This document shows positions 27,809 through 36,400 of a DNA stretch of 64,000 bases, piece after piece. Numbering within the stretch: position 1 is the first letter of the stretch; each line of letters opens with the position of its first letter. The DNA is from Bacteroidota bacterium. GTDB lineage: Bacteria; Bacteroidota; Bacteroidia; Chitinophagales; Chitinophagaceae. The notes beneath the pieces are model-generated. The model did no database searches. It was not told where the DNA came from and saw only the letters and a program-made list of their open reading frames with translations. The DNA lies in NCBI GenBank assembly GCA_030706605.1, contig JAUZOE010000010.1, forward strand, positions 1 to 64,000, in the 5' to 3' direction. The position numbers and the translations under genes were made by a program.

Positions 27809-28912
27809 ATGAATTCAAAAGAAAGAATATTGTCGGTTGATGTTTTAAGAGGATTTGATATGTTTTGGCTGATTGGGGGGACCGGATTGGCCCTGGCAAT
27901 CGTGAAGATGTTTGGGCAAGGTGTACAGAATGTTTTATTGCCTCAGTTAGATCATGCAAATTGGATCGGTTTTACTTTTTATGATTTAATTTTTCCCCTT
28001 TTTGAATTTGTGATGGGTATGTCGATTATATTTTCATTATCCGGCATTTTGCAGAAGCGAGGGAAAGTTGCAGCCTATAAACGCTTGCTACGTAGGTTTA
28101 TACTGCTTTTTGTTTTGGGAATCATTTACTATGGTGGTATATCTGGTGGTTATGCTGATGTTAGGATTTTCGGAGTGCTTCAGCGCCTGGCTGTTACTTA
28201 TCTCCTGGCAGGGATTTTATTTATTCATTTAAAACCCATGGGGCTCATTATAACTTCAGTAATTATCCTGCTTGCCTACTGGATTTTAAATGTATTTGTT
28301 CCGGTTCCTGGCACCGGCATTGTTTCAATGACAGTGGAATCCAACTGGGCACAATATATCGATTCAATCTGGCTGCCTGGCAGAAAGTTTGACGGAAACG
28401 GAACATGGGATGTCAACGGAATTCTAAGTACTTTTCCGGCGACTGTTAGCTGTGTCTTAGGCATATTTGCTTCGTTTATTTTATTGGACAAAAAAGTAAA
28501 TGATATCAAAAAAGTTTATTACCTGGCTGGCCTGGGAATTACTCTCCTGGTTATAGGTTTAATTGGGTCAGCTTCATTTCCGGTAATTAAGAAAATATGG
28601 TCTTCGACTTATGTACTGGTTGCCGGGGGATTAAGTTTTATGCTGATGGGTTTATTTTATTGGATTATTGATGTTCGCGGATATAAAAAATGGACTTTGA
28701 TCTTTGTTTGGATTGGCGTTAATCCAATAACCATATATATGCTGCGAAAACTGATGGATTTCAATAAAATAGCCACTTATATTGTAGGTGGAACTACCGA
28801 TTTGCATAGTCCTGATACATGGGGCTATTTACTGGTAATGGCAGTTTCAACACTATTGTCCTTGCTTTTGCTGAGGTTTTTATACAACAATAAGATTTTC
28901 ATTAAAGTATAG
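27809..28912 (+). CDS. DUF5009/HGSNAT-like membrane acyltransferase
   Basis: A 367-residue inner-membrane protein with about ten hydrophobic segments. It begins RILSVDVLRGFDMFWLIGG, a signature of the DUF5009/NagX group related to heparan-alpha-glucosaminide N-acetyltransferase (HGSNAT), which moves acetyl groups across membranes. The FFxF...PLFEFVMGMSI and WVGVNPITIYML-like segments also agree (here WIGVNPITIYML). It closes the 18896-28912 run, in keeping with modification of a sugar released by the upstream enzymes. The acceptor is unknown. Confidence 0.8.
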   Translation: MNSKERILSVDVLRGFDMFWLIGGTGLALAIVKMFGQGVQNVLLPQLDHANWIGFTFYDLIFPLFEFVMGMSIIFSLSGILQKRGKVAAYKRLLRRFILLFVLGIIYYGGISGGYADVRIFGVLQRLAVTYLLAGILFIHLKPMGLIITSVIILLAYWILNVFVPVPGTGIVSMTVESNWAQYIDSIWLPGRKFDGNGTWDVNGILSTFPATVSCVLGIFASFILLDKKVNDIKKVYYLAGLGITLLVIGLIGSASFPVIKKIWSSTYVLVAGGLSFMLMGLFYWIIDVRGYKKWTLIFVWIGVNPITIYMLRKLMDFNKIATYIVGGTTDLHSPDTWGYLLVMAVSTLLSLLLLRFLYNNKIFIKV

Positions 28913-28952
28913 TACCATCGCACTGGAAGAGAAAAGATCCGCCCCGGCATCA

Positions 28953-30044
28953 CTATTTCCTGAAAGCAGGTTGCAGGTAAGTTTTTAGCGCACTAAATGG
29001 AATCAATAAATTGACTTCACCATCTGCAAAAGATTTTAATGCATAGGGTGGATATAAAAATCCAATACCGGTAGAGGTAACATAAAATTCTTTGGAAGGT
29101 TCTATTTTCTTTACAAAAAAATTATTCTGGTCCAGGGGTTTATTGTTAGTGATGCCATATTGCAATCGTGCTATTTTATCTAAAAATACGGGAAGCGCTT
29201 TAATTCCTTCAGGGGTTAATACATCGGCTAACTGAATTACTTTCCCGGTATGCTTGTTAATATCAATTAACGAGGTAGCAGAATTGCCATGTGCGCCACC
29301 AGTATAGGAAAAATCATAATTGGCAAGTGTAATCGTATGTTCGTTCTCATACATTACCAGGATGCGGTTATCCATTTGTACTGACAATGACATGCCCATC
29401 TCTGAAGCATCTTTGGGAGTTAGTTTGCTATTGTCTTTTAGCCATGATTTAATAAATTTATTTTTTTCTTCCTTCAGCCAGGCAGAGGGTTCTTTAGAAG
29501 TGGATTTTGTGCCGAGCATCTTGTTGATTTCTTTTTTTAAAGCGATTGCTGCTGAATTGTTTTCTATGGGCCACACGGTACCTGCATTGTATTCGCAGGT
29601 AGATTCATTTTTGAGTTTTGCGGGTAGCTTAGCGCTGCCGGTGGTGTAGATATATTCCATCGGGGTATAGGTCTTATCATTACTTACTCCTAAATGAAAT
29701 GCTGCTTTTTTGGAACCCTTGTAATTCTTTTGCAGGATACTATAGCCATTAAATTGAGCGCTATCTAAAATTCCGGTGAGCGTAATAGAAAGCGGGCCGC
29801 TTGCTGCTTCCAGTGAAATGCTGTCAGTTTTTGCTATTTTTCCACCATAATAAAAAGACATGGGCCATTGGTTTTGTTCAAACCATATATAACCCGAATA
29901 ATTTTCTCCCGATTTGGTCAGATGCAGTGTGGTATTCATATTCCCCGCTTTCCCTGTAAAAGTTTTATACCAATCAGGGGCTACCTGGGCATTACTGATA
30001 AAGGGATTTAATAAAATAAAAAGGGTGGAAATAAAAAGTCTCAT
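28953..30044 (-). CDS. Exported DUF3298 (RsiV-like) protein
   Basis: A 363-residue exported protein. From the ATG at 30044 it has a clean signal peptide (MRLFISTLFILLNPF, ending near SNAQ); an earlier start at 30083 would add an unlikely 13-residue tail. The C-terminal 180 residues match DUF3298, with the family segment YDFSYTGGAHGN and the following LIDINKHTGKVIQLADVL. The DUF3298/DUF4163 pair occurs in RsiV and in secreted lysozyme-binding or unknown proteins. It is convergent with the DUF5009 gene, and lies 95 bases after the TM2 gene. Confidence 0.75.
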   Translation of the reverse strand: MRLFISTLFILLNPFISNAQVAPDWYKTFTGKAGNMNTTLHLTKSGENYSGYIWFEQNQWPMSFYYGGKIAKTDSISLEAASGPLSITLTGILDSAQFNGYSILQKNYKGSKKAAFHLGVSNDKTYTPMEYIYTTGSAKLPAKLKNESTCEYNAGTVWPIENNSAAIALKKEINKMLGTKSTSKEPSAWLKEEKNKFIKSWLKDNSKLTPKDASEMGMSLSVQMDNRILVMYENEHTITLANYDFSYTGGAHGNSATSLIDINKHTGKVIQLADVLTPEGIKALPVFLDKIARLQYGITNNKPLDQNNFFVKKIEPSKEFYVTSTGIGFLYPPYALKSFADGEVNLLIPFSALKTYLQPAFRK

Positions 30045-30139
30045 TGAGTTTTTTTGCAAATATAAATAGCCAACTGATCTCATTGCCGGCAGATCAGTAC
30101 TTTATTTATCTTTTTTCTAAAGATGGATCAAAGGTCGTC

Positions 30140-30526
30140 TTATTTCCGGATCATATTCAACATAGATAATGTTTCTGTGATCATTTTGGCATTATATTCC
30201 AGGGCGAGTTGTTTGTGATTGATGGCATCTACCATAGTCCCGATAAAACATAATCCGGCAGTAAAAAAATACAAGATGCCCATGCCTACATGCCCGATAA
30301 TAAATCGTTGCACACCGGCAACACCTACCAGGCCCAGCAGGCACAATATTAAAATCAACTGGGGATCTTTTCTTTTGGAACGATAGATCATGCAGAACTG
30401 CCCAATTTCATCATCACTAAAATCTTTTATTCTTGAATTGATGGTAACCAGTTCCTCTGGAGTAGCATCGTAAAGAAGTTTTAAAATCATCGGGCTTATA
30501 GAGCCAAAACTATTTTCGTATTGCAT
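30140..30526 (-). CDS. TM2-domain membrane protein
   Basis: A 128-residue protein with two hydrophobic helices (about residues 65-80 and 85-105) joined by a short turn. In the TM2 pattern LGLVGVAGVQRFIIGHVGMGILYFFTAG, the G-x-x-RF and GxGxLY positions are conserved. ATG at 30526 (MQYENSFGSI) is chosen because a longer reading would run into the preceding DUF2752 gene. It overlaps that gene by 17 bases, which suggests translational coupling; this pair is a recurrent combination in Bacteroidota. Function is unknown. Confidence 0.8.
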   Translation of the reverse strand: MQYENSFGSISPMILKLLYDATPEELVTINSRIKDFSDDEIGQFCMIYRSKRKDPQLILILCLLGLVGVAGVQRFIIGHVGMGILYFFTAGLCFIGTMVDAINHKQLALEYNAKMITETLSMLNMIRK

Positions 30527-30824
30527 AAAAGTCTTTTTGGTTTTTGTGAAATATATGAAGGAGTGATAATTGATAAATCCTGTACACAATGATGATGACG
30601 GCAAACAACCCCAGTGGGTGCGCTTTTAATGAGGACTGAAAATCGCCATGGAATAAAAAACTGATGGAATGGCCAAGTCCACAGCCGGGGCAAAAATGAA
30701 TTCCTGCCAGCCTAAAAGGGCATAAAGAATAATGCACTTCAGTACCCGGATTCATGAATGCCAGCAAAAGCAGCGCCGTGATCCAGAATGTCAATTCGAA
30801 ATATCGTTGTAACAATAATTTCAC
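30510..30824 (-). CDS. DUF2752 membrane protein
   Basis: A 104-residue inner-membrane protein with two or three helices. The diagnostic motif CPFRLAGIHFCPGCGLGHSI (near residues 35-54) contains the conserved CPGCGxG of DUF2752. The start is GTG at 30824, because no suitable ATG precedes the first helix. The downstream TM2 gene overlaps its end. The conserved cysteines suggest metal or disulfide chemistry, but no function has been established for the family as far as I know. Confidence 0.8.
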   Translation of the reverse strand: MKLLLQRYFELTFWITALLLLAFMNPGTEVHYSLCPFRLAGIHFCPGCGLGHSISFLFHGDFQSSLKAHPLGLFAVIIIVYRIYQLSLLHIFHKNQKDFYAIRK

Positions 30825-30938
30825 TACAATTAATTTGGCTAAAGTTATTCAATTTTTTTGGTGAAAAACAGGAGACTTATTCCTTTATTCTACAGGGTTG
30901 TATTTGCGCTACTGGTCAAGCACTGCGCTTTCCGCCCA

Positions 30939-30959
30939 TGTTGGTCTTGTTGACCAACA
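30939..30959. repeat. REP-like hairpin 1
   Basis: TGTTGGTC and GACCAACA form an 8-bp perfect stem around a TTGTT loop. The stem core equals that of the hairpin at 31149-31172, and the two bracket a transposase remnant. Such paired imperfect palindromes are typical of REP sequences tied to RAYT transposases. Confidence 0.6.
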
Positions 30960-30989
30960 ACATCATTTGTTTTTTTGTAATTTTCACTA

Positions 30990-31130
30990 ATGTCTGCAAT
31001 TAACTTTAATAATCCAATAAAAGATCCATGGAATCTTGTGGTGTACCCCGAAGATTATAAATATTCATCGGCAAAATTTTATGAAACAGGAATGGATAAA
31101 TTTGGAATAATAGCTCACTATAAAGAATGA
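30990..31130 (+). pseudogene. C-terminal remnant of a REP-associated (Y1) transposase
   Basis: A 46-codon open stretch that carries YPEDYKYSSAKFYETG followed by FGIIAHYKE. This is the C-terminal tail of REP-associated tyrosine transposases (RAYT, IS200-like TnpA relatives), whose last residues usually read P..Y.YSSA.FY. The N-terminal catalytic part, with HUH and Tyr, is absent from the sequence to the left, so only a scrap remains. It lies between two hairpins with a common stem. The match is from memory of the family; a short unrelated gene is less likely. Confidence 0.6.
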
Positions 31131-31148
31131 TTTAGCTGCATGAATTGG

Positions 31149-31172
31149 GTTGTTGGTCACAAGACCAACAAC
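31149..31172. repeat. REP-like hairpin 2
   Basis: GTTGTTGGTC and GACCAACAAC are perfectly complementary 10-base arms around an ACAA loop, followed by CGGCGGCAG. The stem includes that of hairpin 1. It stands between the transposase remnant and the 3' end of the zinc-finger protein gene. Confidence 0.65.
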
Positions 31173-31207
31173 GGCGGCAGCCTATTGCTAGCCCACGTTG
31201 TATACTG

Positions 31208-32197
31208 TTAACGTAAATCCTGAAATAAATTAAAGTTAACTAAGAGGTCTTTATTGTGGTCTAATACATTTTGCATAAAAAAGACCTTGTATTCTTCCCT
31301 TATTTTTTTTAGTATTGATAAAAATAACTTTTCTGACATACACCAAAATTCACATCTTGCGCTAACTAAATCACTTAATGCTTTTAAAATAGTTTTAGTT
31401 GAGCTATTTTCAAATAATGCTTTCATTTCGTTCGCCCATTTATTTTCAAAATTTTTGCAGAAGCCAATAATAACATAGCTATAATCTTTTACTGGGAAAG
31501 TATTAAACATTGTTGTTTCAATTGGAACCTCTAAAAGTTTTTTAAGTTGTAATTCCCGTGGAATATGAATCAAACGATCATAGCTAATAGTTAAGGGTGC
31601 CGATATACATAATTCTACTCTAGGTATTTTTAGGGTGACGAAACTATAATGTGAGTAATCACTATTAATTATTCCTTCTTCTAAAATCTTTTTGAAAATT
31701 AAAAGATTTTCTATTCCCTTTAAATAACCAGCGGCTGAAAGTTTAAATTGTGAAATTGAGGCTGGGTGAAAATGAGTTACATCAACACCACTTAAACAGT
31801 CATAAGATATTTCTTTGATTCTAATTTCTTGGCAAATACATCTATAACCTAAAAGAAATTGATTTTGTACTGCATAAAAATCAGGATTACCACTTTCTAA
31901 TTTTTTGAATACGGAATTATCATGGTCTTTGCAATATCCTGGAAATGTAAAGACATCATTTATTCCTGTTCTTTTAAATAATAGCGATCCTTTTTTTGAT
32001 CTCTCAAATATATTAGTCGGCTCTACTTTGTAAACATGGCCTTTGGAAGCAATTTGATTTAATATACCATTCCGTTGAAAGACATGAGATTTAATAGCAG
32101 CGTTGGAACAATTAGGAAACAAACATAGACGGGCTTTGTTTTTAGCTTGCTTTACTGCAAAATCAATGCTTTTGCTTCTTTCTAGTAGGATGTCCAT
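31208..32197 (-). CDS. Unknown protein with an HNH-like zinc-binding N-terminus
   Basis: A protein of about 329 residues. The N-terminal 95 residues carry C25-x4-C30, a SHVFQRNG segment (H38), and a later FPGYC(89)KDH(92)D motif. This C...C...SH...FPG.C..HD pattern recalls a family of hypothetical proteins with a treble-clef/HNH-like fold. The remaining 230 residues show no domain I can name. ATG at 32197 is chosen because the in-frame ATG at 32212 lies inside a conserved repeat core (CAACGTTGTATGC). Codon use is AT-rich and the surrounding sequence is mobile, suggesting accessory DNA. Nuclease or defence roles are guesses. Confidence 0.55.
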   Translation of the reverse strand: MDILLERSKSIDFAVKQAKNKARLCLFPNCSNAAIKSHVFQRNGILNQIASKGHVYKVEPTNIFERSKKGSLLFKRTGINDVFTFPGYCKDHDNSVFKKLESGNPDFYAVQNQFLLGYRCICQEIRIKEISYDCLSGVDVTHFHPASISQFKLSAAGYLKGIENLLIFKKILEEGIINSDYSHYSFVTLKIPRVELCISAPLTISYDRLIHIPRELQLKKLLEVPIETTMFNTFPVKDYSYVIIGFCKNFENKWANEMKALFENSSTKTILKALSDLVSARCEFWCMSEKLFLSILKKIREEYKVFFMQNVLDHNKDLLVNFNLFQDLR

Positions 32198-32216
32198 TTT
32201 AATTGCATACAACGTT

Positions 32217-32392
32217 GAGTATTGCTGCAGGTGGGGAATTCAATGAACGTCTCGCCCGGTACTTTAGCTCAACAATGTTTTAAAAGATGAAGATAAGAAC
32301 TTTTGCTTGGCTTTGTTCGTCGGCTGGAACTATTGCTGATAGCGAACTACAGCTGAAGTTAACAACGTCAAGCCCCACTTGTAGCAATACTT
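32217..32392. repeat. Long inverted repeat between two cassette-like genes
   Basis: The 20 bases at 32217-32236 (GAGTATTGCTGCAGGTGGGG) are the reverse complement of 32373-32392 except for three mismatches. The arms are 136 bases apart. The right arm overlaps the 3' end of the EF-Tu-like gene, and the left arm precedes the zinc-finger gene. ACAACGT-like cores flank the arms (32209-32216 and 32363-32368). The structure resembles a MITE or a recombination site of a cassette array; which one cannot be decided here. Confidence 0.55.
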
Positions 32393-33066
32393 TTGTTACC
32401 TGCTGGCTTTTCCAGTTTGTCGTTAATAATATCTGTAATTTGTCCTATCCCAATTATTTTTGAACCTTCTCTGAATTCAAATTTCATTCCTTCTGTCAAG
32501 TTACCTGCAAAAAAATCTGGAGATAATATTTTGATTTTTGCATTTACCGTTTCACCAGGATAAACAATTTCTTTGTCAATGAATGTCTGTTGTCCGGACG
32601 TTTGCATTTCAGTGAAACCAAATTTGACTTGTGGCCTATAACCTGAATATGCCGGTGTCTTTCTGCCTCCTTGTTCTGTTGTCAAATATTTGAGTTCAGC
32701 AATAAAGTCCACTTTACTAAATTCTTGTTCATAGTGGTTTAAGATGTTGCCTATTATTTTGTCAAAGTCAGCTTCATTGTAAAACTCGGTTGATAAATCA
32801 ATGAGTTCACTGATTGAACTTCCAGCTTCAATGTCCCAAGCATTTCGCCCGTCAAATTTCTTACTATCTATTTTATCTTTTGTTAATGGTGTTCCGAAAT
32901 AAACCTTAAGGTCTTTAATAAACTCTGAAATATTTGTTGGATCAGTTCTCTTCCAGTCAAGCATTGCGATTAGAAAAAGTTTAGCAATGTCTTTTTCTTT
33001 GTGGTCGCTTGTGTCAAGGTTAACCAAGTTCCAAAGTGTCGAATATGTCAAGATATGTCTGTCCAT
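32368..33066 (-). CDS. Cassette-type protein with an EF-Tu domain-like C-terminus
   Basis: A 232-residue protein with two parts. Residues 1-110 are helical and unrecognised. Residues about 125-215 resemble the third beta-barrel of elongation factor Tu: AELKYLTTEQGGRKTPAYSG, then YRPQVKFGF, a VYPGETV segment and GMKFEFREGSKIIGIGQI. Such EF-Tu-like tails are common in small accessory proteins of Bacteroidota and do not imply a translation role. Its last ten residues are encoded by the inverted-repeat arm at 32373-32392, as seen when a gene cassette carries its recombination site at its 3' end. No operon partner with a known function. Confidence 0.6.
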   Translation of the reverse strand: MDRHILTYSTLWNLVNLDTSDHKEKDIAKLFLIAMLDWKRTDPTNISEFIKDLKVYFGTPLTKDKIDSKKFDGRNAWDIEAGSSISELIDLSTEFYNEADFDKIIGNILNHYEQEFSKVDFIAELKYLTTEQGGRKTPAYSGYRPQVKFGFTEMQTSGQQTFIDKEIVYPGETVNAKIKILSPDFFAGNLTEGMKFEFREGSKIIGIGQITDIINDKLEKPAGNKSIATSGA

Positions 33067-33426
33067 TTAAGTGGTCGCTTGGCTAGCAGGTGACGTTTGT
33101 ATTTATGTTATAACGTGTAATAGTACAAAAAAATCACTATTCGTTTTCAATTATTTAGTCTTATACTTTTTGTATTGCCGTTAGTACAATTTGATTGGCA
33201 TTTTTTAAATGAGCGGCGCAGTATTTCCAGTCATAAATTGTTCTTATCTGAACTTTAATAAACCAATTCTTAAATGGTAATGATTCAACTATAAGCACTC
33301 ACATTATTTTTAACTTCCGGTATATTTAAGTTAAGTCTGTTAAATAAATTTTATCTTCCCCTTTATCAGTATTACATTTATGAAACGATTGCCTTGAAAC
33401 GGTTCATTTTTAAAAATAAAACCAAT
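33067..33426. other. Gene-free stretch upstream of the transglutaminase gene
   Basis: These 360 bases include the outer edge of the cassette region (TTATAACGTGTAATAG near 33107-33122) and the leader of the following gene. A sequence GAAACGATTGCCTTG near 33382 resembles half of the uronate operator, but lacks the rest. No gene is supported. Confidence 0.35.
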
Positions 33427-36400
33427 ATGGCAATAAGGGTAGCAATCAGGCACAAAACAATTTATTCTTACGACAGGTTAGTAGCATTATCTCCTCATGT
33501 ATTTCGTTTACGCCCGGCTGTTCATTCCAGAACCGCTATTGAATCCTATTCGTTTAAAGTGGAACCAAAGGAACATTTTATAAACTGGCAACAGGATCCC
33601 TTTGGTAATTACCAGGCAAGGGTGGTTTTTCCTGAAAAAGCCAGAGAACTGAAAGTACAAGTAGAGGTGATTGCTAACCTGGTAAGCATTAATCCTTTTG
33701 ATTTTTTTGTAGAAGAATATGCAGAAAATTATCCTTTTCAGTATCGTGATCAGTTACCAAAGGAACTGGTGCCTTATCTTGAAATAAAAGAAAGCGGTTC
33801 CCGCCTCATGCAATGGCTGCAAGGGGTTGATAGAAGCAAAAAAACCATTAATGATTTTTTGGTATACCTCAACCAGAAATTAAATAAAGACATCAACTAT
33901 TCCATCCGAATGGAAGTGGGGGTGCAAACCTGCGAAGAAACATTAGAAAAAAAGTTAGGCTCCTGCAGAGATACTGCGTGGCTGTTTGTGCAGGTATTAC
34001 GCCACCTGGGTTTGGCTTCAAGATTCGTATCCGGTTATTTAGTGCAGTTAACTGCAGATGAAAAGTCATTAGACGGTCCGTCAGGCCCACTAAATGATTT
34101 TACAGATCTTCATGCCTGGACAGAAGTTTATATTCCCGGAGCAGGTTGGATAGGGCTTGATGCCACTTCCGGTTTATTCGCAAGCGAAGGGCATATACCA
34201 TTGGCCTGTACACCAGACTATGCAAGCGCTGCACCGGTTGTGGGCGCCACTGATAAATGCGAAGTACAATTCTTTTTTGAAAATTCGGTAACCCGGCTTT
34301 ATGAAGATCCCCGAGTTACCAAACCTTTTACAGAACAGCAATGGGAAGAAATCAATGCGATAGGCCAACAGGTGGATAAAGACCTGGATGCCGGCGACGT
34401 ACGCATGACGATGGGCGGCGAACCTACTTTCGTTTCTATTGATGATATGGAATCGGCACAATGGAATGTAGCAGCCGATGGAAAAGAAAAGCGCCTCCTT
34501 TCGCATAATTTGATTTACCGTTTAAGGGAAAAGTTCGGCCCTGATGGATTGATTCATTACGGGCAGGGCAAATGGTATCCCGGTGAACCTTTGCCCCGCT
34601 GGCAATATGGTTTGTTCTGGCGTAAAGATGGGTTTCCCGTTTGGAAAGACCTTGATCTTATTGCCCACGAAAAAACTAAAAAGAAATATACAATCAAAGA
34701 TGCCAACGCATTTACTAAAGAACTGGCCAGGCATTTAGCGGTTAGCCTGGATAACATAAGCCCGGCTTACGAAGATGTATTTTATTTTTTATGGGCCGAA
34801 GGAAAGACCCCTGCCAATGTTGATCCGTTAAAAGCGAATCTAAAAGATCCATTAGAGCGTCGCACATTAGCGCAATTGCTCAACCAGGGGCTAGACGAAC
34901 CGGTGGGCTATGTAATACCCCTGCGCTGGAATTACTGGGATGATAAATGGCTGAGTTGTCAATGGGTCTTTAACAGGGAGCATCTTTTTTTAGTGCCGGG
35001 CAATTCTCCAATAGGATTACGCTTACCGTTAGACTCGCTGCCGGTTGTGCCCAAAGCCAGGATACCCTATAAAGTAGAACGCAGTTTATTTGAAGATATG
35101 CCCGAGTTGGAAGATTTTCACAAAGCGATATTATGGCGCTATGGAAAAGTATTTAACAACACCGAGCCAATAACAAAATTTGCGGGAGAGAATAAAGAAA
35201 AATTCGAAAGCCGAAATGCTGCTGTAAAAAAGAAAGCCGAAAAAAAAGAACAACCGGAAGAAATTACCAGGGAAATTGAAACCATCCGCACTGCATTAAG
35301 TGTGGAAGTAAGGGATGGCTTCATTTATATTTTTCTGCAGCCGATGGATTATATAGAACACTATCTGGATATGGTAGCCTGTATTGAAAGCACTGCTGCT
35401 AAATTAAAAATGCAGGTACGTATCGAAGGATACGAACCACCAAGAGATAACAGGATGGAACGATTGGTAGTATCACCCGACCCCGGTGTAATAGAAGTAA
35501 ATATTCACCCTGCAAAAAGCTGGAAGGAACTTTTAGCCAATACAGATACTTTATACGAACAGGCAAGATTATCACGCCTGGGCACGGAAAAATTTATGCT
35601 GGATGGCAGGCATACCGGCACCGGTGGCGGCAACCATGTTACCATTGGTGGCGCCACACCAGCCAACAGTCCTTTGCTTCGCAGACCTGACCTGTTGCGC
35701 AGCCTGATTACATTCTGGCAACATCATCCCGGTTTATCCTATTTGTTCTCAGGATCGTTTATCGGGCCTACCAGCCAGGCGCCACGTATCGATGAAGGGT
35801 TAGAAGATAATTTGTACGAAATGGAAATCGCCTTCAGCCAGGTACCTGAAAAAGGCTTTATTCCTTTTTGGACAACAGACAGGATATTCAGGCATTTGCT
35901 CACTGACATTACGGGTAATACACATCGTTCCGAATTTTGTATTGATAAATTATATTCGCCCGATTCCTCATCGGGCAGGTTAGGGATTTTAGAATTCAGG
36001 GCCTTTGATATGCCTCCTCATAAAAGGATGAGCTTATTGCAAATGCTGCTGATCCGTGCGTTGATTGCTTCTTTCTGGAAAAAGCCTTACAAGCATAAAT
36101 TAGTCAGGTGGGGAACAGCTTTATATGATAAATATTTATTGCCGCATTATGTACAGGAAGACATGAGAGACATAGTGGAATACCTTAATAATGCAGGGTA
36201 TGCATTTGACATCAACTGGTTCAAACCTTTCTTTGAATTTCGCTTCCCTCATTACGGTTCAGTGCAAATCAGGGATATCAATATGGAACTCCGCATGGGT
36301 ATTGAGCCCTGGCATGTACTGGGAGAGGAAATGTCAAGTACAGGTACGGCAAGATTTGTGGATTCCTCCTTAGAAAGGGTACAGGTGAAACTAAGGGGCA

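Noticed and set aside
32209-32395. Classical integron attC site
   Set aside because: The cores do not fit RYYYAAC/GTTRRRY in the expected places, and no integrase gene is visible, so only a cassette-like repeat is claimed.
33380-33397. ATG AAA CGA TTG CCT TGA mini-frame and GAAACGATTGCC half-operator before the DUF2126 gene
   Set aside because: A five-codon frame carries no information, and the operator match covers only one half-site without the flanking consensus.
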